Numbered from the stretch's first letter, positions 7,189-15,487 are shown. The stretch: DNA of 25,725 bases from SBAX01 sp964646605 (GCA_964646605.1 CAZYEX010000045.1:1-25725), one strand, 5' to 3'. Made by a program: numbers and translations. Notes: generated by a model from the letters alone, not told the origin.

Positions 7189-8562
7189 ATGGATCGAAAC
7201 GCACACTCGAATCGTCTTCGTTGGTTGGCTGTTTTCGTCGGGGCGGGCGTTTGCCTGAGCACCCTCCGTTGCGACCGCACACCGAGTACCGGGGGCGGCA
7301 CGGGAACGCTCAAGATTCTCATCACCGACAAGCCGTATCCTTTTGACCTCATCGCGGAGGCGTTGGTCACCATCACCCGCGTGGAAGTCCGCCTCGCCGG
7401 CGAGGACTCCTGCGAGACCGAATGCGACGACGGCGTATTTTGCAACGGAGCCGAGTCCTGCGTGGACGGGGAGTGTCGCGTGGGCATCGCCCCTTGCGCC
7501 GCGGGATTCGATTGCAGCGAGGACACCGATTCCTGTCTCAAGATATGCGACGAGGCCCTCGACTGCACCGACGGCGCTCACTGCAACGGCGAGGAGGCGT
7601 GCGTCGACGGTCACTGCGCCGCCGGGGCCGCGCCCTGCACCGCCGGGATGTTCTGCGACGAGGAGGGCAATTCCTGCAGCGCCGTCTGCACACAAAACGC
7701 CCAGTGCGACGATGGTCTGTTCTGCAACGGCGCGGAAACTTGCGTCGCAGGGGCCTGCGTCGCCGGAACCGCCCCCTGCTCGGCTGAACAGGAGTGCGAG
7801 GAGGACGAAGACCTCTGCGAAGATGACGACGGCGGTGACGATGACGGCGATGATGACGACGGGGACGGGGACGACGATGGTGATGGCGACGATGATGACG
7901 ACGGGAACAGCCCGTTCATCGTGATCTTCGAGGGCCAGAAGGTCTTCAACCTGCTCGACCTTCAGAACGGCCAGACCGATCTGCTCGCCGACGCCGAAGT
8001 GCCCGCGGGCATGTATTCGCTGATGCGCTTGATCGTCACCGAGGGACAGATCACCCTCACCGACGGTCGCGTGTTCCCCTTGAAAGTGCCCAGCGGGGCG
8101 CAGACGGGGATCAAACTTCATTTCAGCTTCGATGTCGATGCCGGCGAGGAAACGCAGTTGCTTCTCGACGTGGACATGAGCCGTGCCTTCCGTCCCATCC
8201 CCGCCGGACACATCGACGACCCCAGCACGATTCGCAGCTTCCACTTCACTCCGTCGGTGGCGCTGCGCCTGATCGACCTGCTCGAAGCCGGCGGGATCTC
8301 GGGCTTGGTGACGACCGGCAGCGGCGATACGAGCACGCCTTTGGCGGGAGTCGCCGCCACCGCGTATCTGGACGACGAGGAAGTGACTTCCACAGCCACG
8401 GCCGCGGACGGAACGTACCTCCTCGGTGGATTGGTCACCGGCGAGTATCGCGTGGAGTTTTCGCTGGCGGGGCATAACGACGCCGTGGTCGAAGACGTGG
8501 TCGTGTCCGCCGGCGCGACGACCGAAAACGTCAATGCGGTGATGACCCCCACGGCGCCGTAG
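7189..8562 (+). CDS. DUF4382-type exported protein interrupted by Cys-rich repeats and an Asp/Gly tract, with a C-terminal carboxypeptidase-regulatory-like domain
   Basis: A 457-residue exported protein. The N-terminal signal (about 1-28) ends TLRCD; this is not a clean lipobox, so lipidation is doubtful. Residues 40-70 (TLKILITDKPYPFDLIAEAL) are the start of a DUF4382 domain, and 241-365 (FIVIFEGQKVFNLLDLQNGQ through FTPSVALRLI) look like its remainder. Between them lie three Cys-rich repeats of about 45 residues (75-119, 120-166, 167-210; pattern C-DG-FCNG-E-CV-G-C-APC). An Asp/Gly tract follows (211-239), possibly calcium-binding. A carboxypeptidase-regulatory-like beta domain ends the protein (about 368-450, SGLVTT...GVAATAYLD...GTYLLGGLVTGEYRVEF). 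ATG 7189 follows AGGAG by about ten bases. Its role is unknown, perhaps surface adhesion. Confidence 0.78.
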   Translation: MDRNAHSNRLRWLAVFVGAGVCLSTLRCDRTPSTGGGTGTLKILITDKPYPFDLIAEALVTITRVEVRLAGEDSCETECDDGVFCNGAESCVDGECRVGIAPCAAGFDCSEDTDSCLKICDEALDCTDGAHCNGEEACVDGHCAAGAAPCTAGMFCDEEGNSCSAVCTQNAQCDDGLFCNGAETCVAGACVAGTAPCSAEQECEEDEDLCEDDDGGDDDGDDDDGDGDDDGDGDDDDDGNSPFIVIFEGQKVFNLLDLQNGQTDLLADAEVPAGMYSLMRLIVTEGQITLTDGRVFPLKVPSGAQTGIKLHFSFDVDAGEETQLLLDVDMSRAFRPIPAGHIDDPSTIRSFHFTPSVALRLIDLLEAGGISGLVTTGSGDTSTPLAGVAATAYLDDEEVTSTATAADGTYLLGGLVTGEYRVEFSLAGHNDAVVEDVVVSAGATTENVNAVMTPTAP

Positions 8563-8607
8563 TCGCGCGCCGCGGGAGCACACCCCGGTAACGATGTGTG
8601 ACACCTG

Positions 8608-8650
8608 CGACGGGACACGCGCCGGTTCGGTGCGTGTCCCGTCGTCGTTT
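8608..8650 (+). terminator. Intrinsic terminator after the DUF4382 gene
   Basis: Thirteen perfect pairs (CGACGGGACACGC at 8608-8620 with GCGTGTCCCGTCG at 8632-8644) close an eleven-base loop. Only the weakly T-rich CGTTTC follows. The stem is very strong; the T run is poor. Confidence 0.65.
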
Positions 8651-8718
8651 CATCCATGCAACCTCGCGCAGGAACTGCGCCGCCGCGTGGTCGAACCCGC
8701 CATTCGCATTAACCGATA

Positions 8719-9753
8719 ATGGCAGGGGTGTTTCGACCGTCCCCGATGGTGCGGGCCGGCGGCGCCTCTGCGAGTGTCGTAACTATGCGAATCGAACCCA
8801 TCGCCGCGACCAATGTCGCCCCGGTCCATGCGAAGCTGATCCATTCCTCGAGGCCGCAGGCGGCGGGCGCTGTCTTGGAACCGGCCTTGCTGACCGCCGG
8901 GCCGCAGCCCATCGTCGGCGCACCCTCTCCGCTGCCCGTCGACGCACCAGAAGCCCCGAGTCCAGTCGGCGAACTTCCCTCGCTTGATCCAGCGGCGGTG
9001 GACGGCGGCGACAACCCGGCCAAGACCCGCGGCGTGATTCGCCTGTTGGAGGAAGGGCATTTTCGGGGTGTCGCCGACGTCCGTTTGCGCATCAACTTTT
9101 TCGAGGAACTCTCCGCCCGAGCCGCGGATCGCGCCGCAGCGACGATCGAGGGAGAAGCCGTCGCGCTTCGGAATACGCTGACGTCCAAGATCGAGGAACT
9201 CATCGCCCCGTTGGCGACCGACGCCGCCCAGCAGCAACTCGACGCCGCCGTGGCGCAGTTCGAACAGGCCGTGACCGCGGCCGCCCAACCAACGACAACC
9301 TCGCTGGATCCAGACGCGCTCGCCGCGGCCCTTCGCGATTCCTTTGACGCTCTTGTAGGAAGCCTCCGCGATGCCCTGGCCGCTCCGGTCGAGGAGGCGC
9401 CGCCCGCCCTCGCCGACGGATCGACGGATCGCACGGGCGGCAAGACCGACGACGTGACAGCGATCACGCCAGTGACCGATGGTGTCACTCCGATCGCACC
9501 AGGCGCCGAGCCTCTCCCCCCCGCCGAGCCGGCCCCGGACGACGGAAGCGCCGCGCCGACGCTCGAGGAAGCGATTGAATCCCTCACCACCGCCTTCCAG
9601 CAGGCACTCGATGAGTTCTTGCAGTCCCTGGAGTCGGCCTCCGCGCTGCCGGACCCGTCGCCGCCCAACGGCAACGGTCGGGCCTACGAAAAGTTCCTGG
9701 CGATGTACAACGACCTTCGCGGCGTAAGTCCGGTGATCGACGCGGAAGCCTAG
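8719..9753 (+). CDS. Hypothetical helical protein with Pro/Ala-rich linkers
   Basis: A 344-residue protein of no family I can name. The first 95 residues are Ala/Pro-rich and probably disordered. Residues about 96-165 form the most conserved-looking core, RGVIRLLEEGHFRGVADVRL followed by RINFFEELSARA and a long amphipathic helix to IEELIAPL. A second helical stretch (about 170-225) and a third (about 285-312, LEEAIESLTTAFQQALDEFL) are joined by Pro/Asp linkers. No signal peptide or membrane helix is seen, so it is probably cytoplasmic. The helices suggest self-association or binding to a partner. Start choice is weak: ATG 8719 has no ribosome binding site, and ATG 8785 (MRIEPIAATN) is an equal candidate. 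GC-skewed codon use agrees with real coding. Confidence 0.72.
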   Translation: MAGVFRPSPMVRAGGASASVVTMRIEPIAATNVAPVHAKLIHSSRPQAAGAVLEPALLTAGPQPIVGAPSPLPVDAPEAPSPVGELPSLDPAAVDGGDNPAKTRGVIRLLEEGHFRGVADVRLRINFFEELSARAADRAAATIEGEAVALRNTLTSKIEELIAPLATDAAQQQLDAAVAQFEQAVTAAAQPTTTSLDPDALAAALRDSFDALVGSLRDALAAPVEEAPPALADGSTDRTGGKTDDVTAITPVTDGVTPIAPGAEPLPPAEPAPDDGSAAPTLEEAIESLTTAFQQALDEFLQSLESASALPDPSPPNGNGRAYEKFLAMYNDLRGVSPVIDAEA

Positions 9754-10039
9754 TCGAACGGGAAGATGAGAGCGGGGCACGTCGCCCAGGATCAGCGGCG
9801 TGTCCGGCCGCCATTCATGTTCTTGAGCCACGCGACCGCGCCCGGAGTCGACTTCCATCCCTGGGCGAGGTCCGACGCGCAGCGCACGGCCTCACTTTCC
9901 TGCCCCGGTTGAAAGAACCCCGGAACCGCCGCCGGTGGACCCCGACGATCGTTCGAGGTTGAAGTTGTACATCGGCACCCATCCTTGAGTATTTTGGTTT
10001 CCGCCGGTTCCGCCCCATCCGGGCGCCTTTTCTCTCGAT

Positions 10040-10693
10040 CTACGACGCGACCGGCAAGGCCCGCTGCGGAACCGATTCCGACAGGTCGCCACGGACCGCC
10101 CCGTTCACACGAAGCGTCCCGCCCGCCAAAGGATAGACCGATTGTAAGACGCTGGACGGCGCGTTGTCGACCGCTCGTCGCCATTCGGCGCGCTCCCGGC
10201 GGGTGAGTATTTCCGTCAGCTTGGGTCGCAAACGCTCGGACCGCGAACGACCTCGGCTTGGGGCGGCCACTTTCCCGGCATCGACCAACCCCGAGTCCAA
10301 CAGGCGGGTAAGGATGCCGAACAGCACGCCGCCCATCTCGGTGGTGACCAGCCCCAACCGCAGCTCGCGATATAGCCGATCCATGGCTGCCCCTACCGCC
10401 CGGCGGTTACTCAACTTGCGGAGGTACCCGTCGGGAAGGTGCGACAGACGACGGCGGGCGCGATCCACCGGTGTTAGCGCCCGACGCACACGCAGCGTCG
10501 ATCGGGCGGGATCGTGCAACGGGCAGTACTCGCCGCCCGAGCGGATCCGGCCGCGACAACGCTTCCCCGATTTCGTAATCGTCGCGCAACGCCGATCATA
10601 CGGCAGGCGCTTCGGACAGAGGATCGCCGCGTCCTTGGCCGATCCGTCCCCCTCGGCGTCGCGGGGAACGGTGAGCGCCTCCCAAAGCAGCAT
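10040..10693 (-). CDS. Hypothetical protein with N-terminal Cys/His (probable zinc-binding) motif
   Basis: A 217-residue basic protein. Near the N-terminus it has RRCATITKSGKRCRGRI then SGGEYCPLHDP, with Cys36, Cys46, Cys57 and His60 spaced as in small zinc-binding motifs of the C-x9-C-x10-C-x2-H type (similar in look to DUF5763). The rest is helical, with about 40 Arg/Lys residues overall, and includes LGLVTTEMGGVLFGILTRLL at about 128-147. A nucleic-acid-binding role is plausible but not shown. Start ATG 10693 is chosen because GGAAGGAGAG lies at good distance upstream; a longer frame reaches 11020 but lacks such a site. It is transcribed in the same direction as the PEP-CTERM gene 323 bases upstream. 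Confidence 0.68.
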   Translation of the reverse strand: MLLWEALTVPRDAEGDGSAKDAAILCPKRLPYDRRCATITKSGKRCRGRIRSGGEYCPLHDPARSTLRVRRALTPVDRARRRLSHLPDGYLRKLSNRRAVGAAMDRLYRELRLGLVTTEMGGVLFGILTRLLDSGLVDAGKVAAPSRGRSRSERLRPKLTEILTRRERAEWRRAVDNAPSSVLQSVYPLAGGTLRVNGAVRGDLSESVPQRALPVAS

Positions 10694-11016
10694 GAGCTCT
10701 CTCCTTCCGCCGTCGTGCGGTGACGGCAGGGAGTCGATCCGTGGTCCCGCCAGCGGTCCTCCATGCCCCGCCGGGGTCAAGTTCATGCCATGAGCTTCGA
10801 GGTGCGCGATCCTTCCCAACACCTGCGCCGCGACGTCGCTAAAGAGCCATCGACGCGGGCGAACGCATTGTAGAAGCCGATTGCGGGTCCGCAAGGAAAA
10901 AGTGGACACGCGCTCACCCCGCGAATCACCACAACGCACAAGAGCGCGCATCCCTCGAAGCCACACGAGCTTACGTTCGGTTCCACCCTGTGAAATGTGT
11001 GGCGAAGAAGGGGCGA
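10694..11016. other. 323-base gap between two minus-strand genes
   Basis: No gene is supported. On the minus strand the open frame of the 10693 gene continues upstream through this stretch to 11020. It includes an in-frame ATG at 10786 without a ribosome binding site, so an N-terminal extension of up to 109 residues cannot be excluded. No clear terminator for the upstream PEP-CTERM gene and no clear promoter were found. Confidence 0.35.
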
Positions 11017-11688
11017 TCAACGATGGAAGCGTCGGCGGAGGACGGCCAATCCGCCCATCGCCAGTAGAACCAACGTCGCCGGTTCGGGGATCAGTCCCCC
11101 GCCCACTTTGTCCGACCCCTCGCCGCCCGCCCCCACGACTTGAAACCGGCCGACCACGAAACGACCCCGGAACGAAGCGTAGAACTGTTCGAAGGCGATC
11201 GCCAGGTCCGCCGATGACATCCCCGTGTCACCGAGGTTCAGCATGACCGACTCCCGCGCCCCGGCCGAGGGAGCGCCCGTGGGAGGACCCCCCAGAAAGT
11301 TCCCGTCGCTGCTGATCACCAGGTCGTACCCGCCCGGAGCGTCCAGCGTAGCCGGCGACATCGAATCGTTGAACGTGAGCGTGTCAAAGTACGCCGTGGT
11401 CATCGAGGGAACCAGTGTCGGCGGATGGATCAGGAAATCCGGCATCTCCAACCCCACCGCCGTCAACTTCGAGCCGATTTTCGGCGACGTGGTGTTGGCA
11501 ATCATCAGGGTGAGAATGTCGTCGTCGCCGTGATCGCCGAATTCCAAGCTCAGCGCCGCCGTCGCGCCCGTGTCGCCCGTGGACCCGAAAGTCGGATCCA
11601 CCACCAGTTCGATGGCGCTGGCCGTTGACGCGCAGGAGAGCAAGACTGCGACGATACCAACCGACGTTGTGAATTCTTTCAATCCCAT
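11017..11688 (-). CDS. PEP-CTERM sorting-domain secreted protein
   Basis: A 223-residue exported protein. The signal peptide covers about 1-26 (MGLKEFTTSVGIVAVLLSCA then STASA). The body has beta-sandwich-like, Asp/Gly/Thr-rich segments such as LSLEFGDHGDDDILTLMIAN. The C-terminus is a classical PEP-CTERM signal: PEPATLVLLAMGGLAVLRRR followed by FHR. These proteins are exported and processed by an exosortase, usually ending up on the surface or in the matrix. No exosortase is in the window. ATG 11688 is preferred, with AAGGAGG about ten bases upstream; a TTG just before it also fits. It differs from the 4126 protein in having true PEP in place of PAPG, although both share the choice-of-anchor style body. 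Confidence 0.88.
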   Translation of the reverse strand: MGLKEFTTSVGIVAVLLSCASTASAIELVVDPTFGSTGDTGATAALSLEFGDHGDDDILTLMIANTTSPKIGSKLTAVGLEMPDFLIHPPTLVPSMTTAYFDTLTFNDSMSPATLDAPGGYDLVISSDGNFLGGPPTGAPSAGARESVMLNLGDTGMSSADLAIAFEQFYASFRGRFVVGRFQVVGAGGEGSDKVGGGLIPEPATLVLLAMGGLAVLRRRFHR

Positions 11689-11744
11689 CAACCCCTCGCC
11701 TCCTTAGTCGGCCTACTGCGACCCGTCGCCTACGGAGCCAGGTC

Positions 11745-11750
11745 AGTATA
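11745..11750 (-). promoter_or_regulatory. Putative -10 element for the PEP-CTERM gene
   Basis: TATACT on the minus strand (5/6 of consensus) lies about 57 bases upstream of ATG 11688. Seventeen bases further upstream TAGGAA is a poor -35 (3/6), so an activator or another sigma factor may be needed. Confidence 0.35.
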
Positions 11751-11922
11751 CCGATTTGGCGCGCCCATTCCTAGCCCAAACCCCAGATTTCACGTCCCTC
11801 GGCGTAGCCACCCATTGGCCCGATAACTGCGCCGTTCGGAACACCCGTCGGCGCGCCTACCGCCGCTGCACAAACTCCGCTATGTTCACCGCCCCTGGCG
11901 CGGAAAATCGGCGACCGACCCC

Positions 11923-13326
11923 ATGAAACTCATCGCACGGCAACGAATCTGGCTGGCGATCGTTCTCCTCGCCAACTTTGTGCTGTGGATGATCCCCAGC
12001 AACGTGGTCGAAGAGGTGGCCCGTCAGCGACACGTCATGCTCGGTCGGTACTCCCGAACCCACTTCGCCTGGATCGTGGCCGTCGCCGTCATCTCGCTCA
12101 TCAGTTTTTATATCGACTGGTCCACCGGGCCGACTTACAAACGCAGGTGGTTCCAGACCGTCGCCACACTGATGTTCTTACTCCCGTCCCTGGTCCTGGG
12201 CGACTTTCTGTTGCGCTCACCGGTGGTCGAGCATTTCGTCCGCGACCGCATCGCCTTCCGCCGCCCGCCGAGCGCCCGCTTCGAAGAAACTTACGTCGAT
12301 CGCCCCGAACCGCACCGCAGCTATCCCCAAGCACCAACGGGTTGGGCGCCCATCCGCGCCGTGTTAACCACCGACGGGCGCGGTTACCGAAACCGCGCCA
12401 CGCTCGAATCCGCGGAAATCGTGGTTCTTGGCGATTCGTTCGCCGAAGGGTCCCACGTCTCGGACGAGCACGCCTGGCCCGCGCGGCTCGCCGAACGCGC
12501 CGGAAAAACGGTCTACAATTTGTCCATGTCGAGCTACGACCCCCTTCATTATCTCGAATCGCTGAAGGACACGGGTCTGTCACTCCGCCCCCGCGTGGTC
12601 CTGTGTCTGATCTACGAAGGCAATGACTTTCGAGTCGTGGGCGGCGACGACAAGCGCAAGAACCCCCCTTGGTCCAAACGCCTCGAGGCCTACGTCGACC
12701 GTTCGCCGATCCTGCGGGCGCTCGATCAAACTCTCATTGACACTTTCGGCCCGATCCGCGCCGACGCGCCCCTCGCCGACGCCGCCTGCATCGACTGGAT
12801 GCCTCTGGCGATCCCCCTCGGGTCCGCCGCGAAACACTATGCCTTCGAGCCCAAACAGCTCCGCGATCATTACATCTCCCGCGACGAGTTCTCCGAGGAC
12901 CCCCATTGGCTCAACCCTCGGCGACAGCTTCGCGAAATGAACGAGCTGTGCCGCGCAGCCGGAGCGCGTTTCGTGGTCATCTACGCACCGACCAAGGCCC
13001 ACGTCACGTTCCCGCTCGTCGCCGACCGGCTCGACCCCCAAAAAGTCCGCGGCTTCACGGCCATGGCCTACAAATATGAACTGCCCCAACCCGCCGAGTT
13101 TCTGCGCGAACTTCGCGCCAACCTCGACGCCAAGGAAGAAGTCGTCGGCGAATGGTGCGCAGCGCAGTCCGTCCCTTTCCTAAGCCTGACGGGGGCCTTG
13201 CGCGAAGCCGCCCTCGCCGCAACGCAGGTCTACTACACCTACGACCAGCACTGGACGCCCCCCGGTCACGAAGTCGTCGCCGACGCCGTCCAACATTTCT
13301 TGGAAACGAACCCGGCTAGCCCCTGA
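11923..13326 (+). CDS. Membrane-anchored SGNH/GDSL protein (AlgX/AlgJ-like acyltransferase or esterase)
   Basis: A 467-residue protein with three N-terminal membrane helices (about 9-24, 48-64, 79-96). A periplasmic SGNH-type domain follows. Block I is VVLGDSFAEG with Ser172 as the likely nucleophile. Block III appears as YEGNDF (Asn234). The C-terminal catalytic pair is in YDQHWTPPGHEVVAD (Asp441, His443), the DxHW pattern seen in alginate O-acetyltransferases AlgX/AlgJ and their relatives. It may add or remove acyl groups on an exported polysaccharide or glycoprotein. It lies alone on the plus strand and converges on the GT-C/TPR gene, which also concerns envelope glycans. No ribosome binding site is visible, but the first methionine directly starts the first membrane helix. 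Family is confident; substrate unknown. Confidence 0.85.
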   Translation: MKLIARQRIWLAIVLLANFVLWMIPSNVVEEVARQRHVMLGRYSRTHFAWIVAVAVISLISFYIDWSTGPTYKRRWFQTVATLMFLLPSLVLGDFLLRSPVVEHFVRDRIAFRRPPSARFEETYVDRPEPHRSYPQAPTGWAPIRAVLTTDGRGYRNRATLESAEIVVLGDSFAEGSHVSDEHAWPARLAERAGKTVYNLSMSSYDPLHYLESLKDTGLSLRPRVVLCLIYEGNDFRVVGGDDKRKNPPWSKRLEAYVDRSPILRALDQTLIDTFGPIRADAPLADAACIDWMPLAIPLGSAAKHYAFEPKQLRDHYISRDEFSEDPHWLNPRRQLREMNELCRAAGARFVVIYAPTKAHVTFPLVADRLDPQKVRGFTAMAYKYELPQPAEFLRELRANLDAKEEVVGEWCAAQSVPFLSLTGALREAALAATQVYYTYDQHWTPPGHEVVADAVQHFLETNPASP

Positions 13327-13336
13327 CCGTGGCGAG

Positions 13337-13383
13337 GCGCGAGCTTCAGCTCGCGCGGACGTCCGCGCAGGCTAATGCCTGCG
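13337..13383. terminator. Compact block of three overlapping palindromes between convergent genes
   Basis: In 47 bases there are three structures: a hairpin GCGCGAGC/GCTCGCGC (13337-13356), a perfect 16 bp palindrome GCGCGGACGTCCGCGC (13353-13368), and a hairpin CGCAGGC-TAAT-GCCTGCG (13366-13383). They share bases, so alternative folds are possible. The block sits ten bases after the SGNH stop and seven bases beyond the stop of the TPR gene, where a bidirectional terminator is expected. There is no T run, so stopping could be by pausing, Rho or RNA stabilisation. Confidence 0.55.
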
Positions 13384-13389
13384 GCTCGC

Positions 13390-15414
13390 TCAGTCCCGGG
13401 GTCGCGCCGCGCGCGAGGCCCGCTCCAGCGCGTCCCGTGCCGTGGCATGGTTGGCGTCAAGCTCCAACGCCCTTCGCGCGTGGCGAACGGCGGCTTCATG
13501 CTGGCGAAGTTCGAGATACGCCAAAGCCAAATTGGCATGCGCGTTCGCGTAACTCGGGTCGATGGTGACCGCCTCCAAGAACGCCGCGACGGCCTGATCC
13601 GTCCGCCCTTGTTGCCGAAGTGCGTCGCCGAGGTTGTTGTGCGCTTTGCTGTGCCCGGGGTCCGCGTGGATCGCGTCGTGGTACGCCCGAATCGCCTCCT
13701 CCCACCGTCCCATTCGTGACAGGGCGTTGCCCAAGTTGCAGTGAGCATCCGCGAAGCTCGGTCGGATGGCCAAGCTCTCACGGAACGCTTCCACCGCCTC
13801 CGCGTAGTTCCCTTCCCGATTCAGGGCGTTTCCCAGGTTGTAGTAGGCCTTGGCGTGCCGCCCGTTGAGGCGGATCGCTTCGCGATAACAGGCGATCGCT
13901 TCCGTCGTCGACCCCCGCCGCGCCAACCCCATGCCCAGCGCCGTGTGTCCGTCGGCATAGTCCGGTTGGAGTTGCAGCGACCGCTGGTACGAAGCGACCG
14001 CCTCGTCCACTTGATCCCGTGACAAGTGGGCGTTCCCCAGCGCCACCCAGGCCCGCGTGTTTTGCGGACGCTTGGTCGTCACGTCCGTCCACATCGTCAG
14101 ATCGCTCGCGTACGCGCGATTGCGATGGTGTGTGCCATACGCCAGCAGCACCATGACCGCCACGCCCGCCGTTTGCACCGTCCGTGGGATTCGCGCCTTG
14201 GCGGGCGTCGACCTTGTGAGCCGCTCCACGCCCCAACCAACGGTCGTCACCACCACCGCGATCACGCCCGCCAGTGACAAGTACATCCGATGCTCGAACA
14301 TGGCGTCCTCGATAGGTACGAAACTCGAGCTCGGGGCCAAGACGCCGAAGAACCAAAATCCGCAGAATCCCCACCATCGCCGCCGCCACAGCCCGACCGC
14401 GGTCACCACGAGCGACCCGACCACCATCGTCCCTGGAAGGATCACCTCGCGAATGTCGGAAACGAAGCGCCAATCGTAATCCAGACACAACCCCACCGGC
14501 CAGAACGACAAACTCAGGTACCGGAGGATCACCTCCGTTTGCGTGAGGGCATAAGAAAACGCCGAGACTTTCGAGTATCCAAACCCGACGTTCACACCCG
14601 CCGCATCGGGATCCAGCACGCTGCCCGCGATCCCGCACGCCCACAGTATCCCCCACGTCGCCAATAACCCGCCGTACAGCATCCATCGCCTGACCCGGCG
14701 CGATTCAGAACCGCGACGGTCAGGGAGCGAGCCTTTCGATCGCAAGAACACGCGATCATACATCATCACCATGACCGGCGCCGTCACCATGACGGCCTTG
14801 CACGCCATCCCCAACGCACAAGCCAACACCGCCGCCGCCGACCACCAACCCCACCGCCGAGACTCCGCCGCCCGCACCGAGCAATACACCGTGAGCAAGT
14901 AGCACAGCCCCATCATCGACTCGCCGCGCTGAATCACGTAGGTCACGCTCTGCGTGCATAGCGGGTGTACGCACCACAGCGCCGCGATCCACCACGCCAT
15001 GATTTCGCCGCGGCTCGCCGTCCGATCCTCGCCCTGAACCCGCCGCGCCGTCCGCCGTGCAAGCCCGAAGAGCGTCAGCGTCGAAAGGAGATGCACGCCC
15101 ACATTGAAAACGTGATATCCCCACGGATCGAGCCCGCCCAGCGCGAAGTTCAGTGCCAGCGAGACCTCGACTACAGGCCGTTCCACCAAGAGTAGGGGCG
15201 TGATCGGCCAAAGGCGCCGAATCCGATCGTTCTCCACGATGTGATACACATCATCGAAGAGAAACGCCCCCGCGAAACTGTTGCCGTACGCCGCGGCCAC
15301 GAGTACGACCAGAAGCAAAGGCCCGAGCCATCGCCGGAAGCATCGGCGCAAGCTCGATTCATCACGGATTGCGGCCCTCGCTTCGATCATAGGATTCCGA
15401 CTGGACCTGTACAT
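13390..15414 (-). CDS. TMTC-like membrane O-mannosyltransferase (GT-C fold) with six TPRs
   Basis: A 674-residue membrane protein with two parts. Residues about 28-430 hold many membrane helices. The first outer loop reads FLFDDVYHIVENDRI, with the Asp54-Asp55 pair typical of GT-C glycosyltransferases. HPLCTQSVTYVIQRGESMMG (150-169) and FVPIEDAMFEHRMYLSLAG (365-383) are signature stretches of the TMTC/DUF1736 family, which uses lipid-linked mannose to modify secreted proteins. Residues 452-655 are six exact 34-residue TPRs (starting at 452, 486, 520, 554, 588, 622), likely to present acceptor proteins. ATG 15414 is only about ten bases after a terminator stem; ATG 15390 (MIEARAAI) is a good alternative start. 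Substrate and sugar are unproven. Confidence 0.87.
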   Translation of the reverse strand: MYRSSRNPMIEARAAIRDESSLRRCFRRWLGPLLLVVLVAAAYGNSFAGAFLFDDVYHIVENDRIRRLWPITPLLLVERPVVEVSLALNFALGGLDPWGYHVFNVGVHLLSTLTLFGLARRTARRVQGEDRTASRGEIMAWWIAALWCVHPLCTQSVTYVIQRGESMMGLCYLLTVYCSVRAAESRRWGWWSAAAVLACALGMACKAVMVTAPVMVMMYDRVFLRSKGSLPDRRGSESRRVRRWMLYGGLLATWGILWACGIAGSVLDPDAAGVNVGFGYSKVSAFSYALTQTEVILRYLSLSFWPVGLCLDYDWRFVSDIREVILPGTMVVGSLVVTAVGLWRRRWWGFCGFWFFGVLAPSSSFVPIEDAMFEHRMYLSLAGVIAVVVTTVGWGVERLTRSTPAKARIPRTVQTAGVAVMVLLAYGTHHRNRAYASDLTMWTDVTTKRPQNTRAWVALGNAHLSRDQVDEAVASYQRSLQLQPDYADGHTALGMGLARRGSTTEAIACYREAIRLNGRHAKAYYNLGNALNREGNYAEAVEAFRESLAIRPSFADAHCNLGNALSRMGRWEEAIRAYHDAIHADPGHSKAHNNLGDALRQQGRTDQAVAAFLEAVTIDPSYANAHANLALAYLELRQHEAAVRHARRALELDANHATARDALERASRAARPRD

Positions 15415-15424
15415 CCAACAAAAA

Positions 15425-15452
15425 GGGCGCCGGCTTTTTTTCGCCGGCGCCC
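15425..15452 (-). terminator. Intrinsic terminator between csp and the TPR gene
   Basis: Read on the minus strand, GGGCGCCGGC pairs perfectly with GCCGGCGCCC around GAAAAAAA and is followed by TTTTT. It ends about 35 bases after the csp stop and only about ten bases before the first ATG of the TPR gene. It should stop csp transcripts, but could also act as a controllable attenuator for the TPR gene. Confidence 0.85.
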
Positions 15453-15487
15453 CGTGGTTGGCACAAACCGATTGAGCGTCGGTTCGC

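Noticed and set aside
7078..8604. A 508-codon minus-strand open frame
   Set aside because: It is a shadow of the DUF4382 gene on the other strand; the Val/Ile-rich stretch comes from the Asp-repeat tract read backwards.
9792..10184. Overlapping minus-strand open frames between the 8719 and 10040 genes
   Set aside because: Three frames compete without a ribosome binding site or domain; the stretch partly overlaps the end of the 10040 gene. A small gene here cannot be excluded but is not supported.
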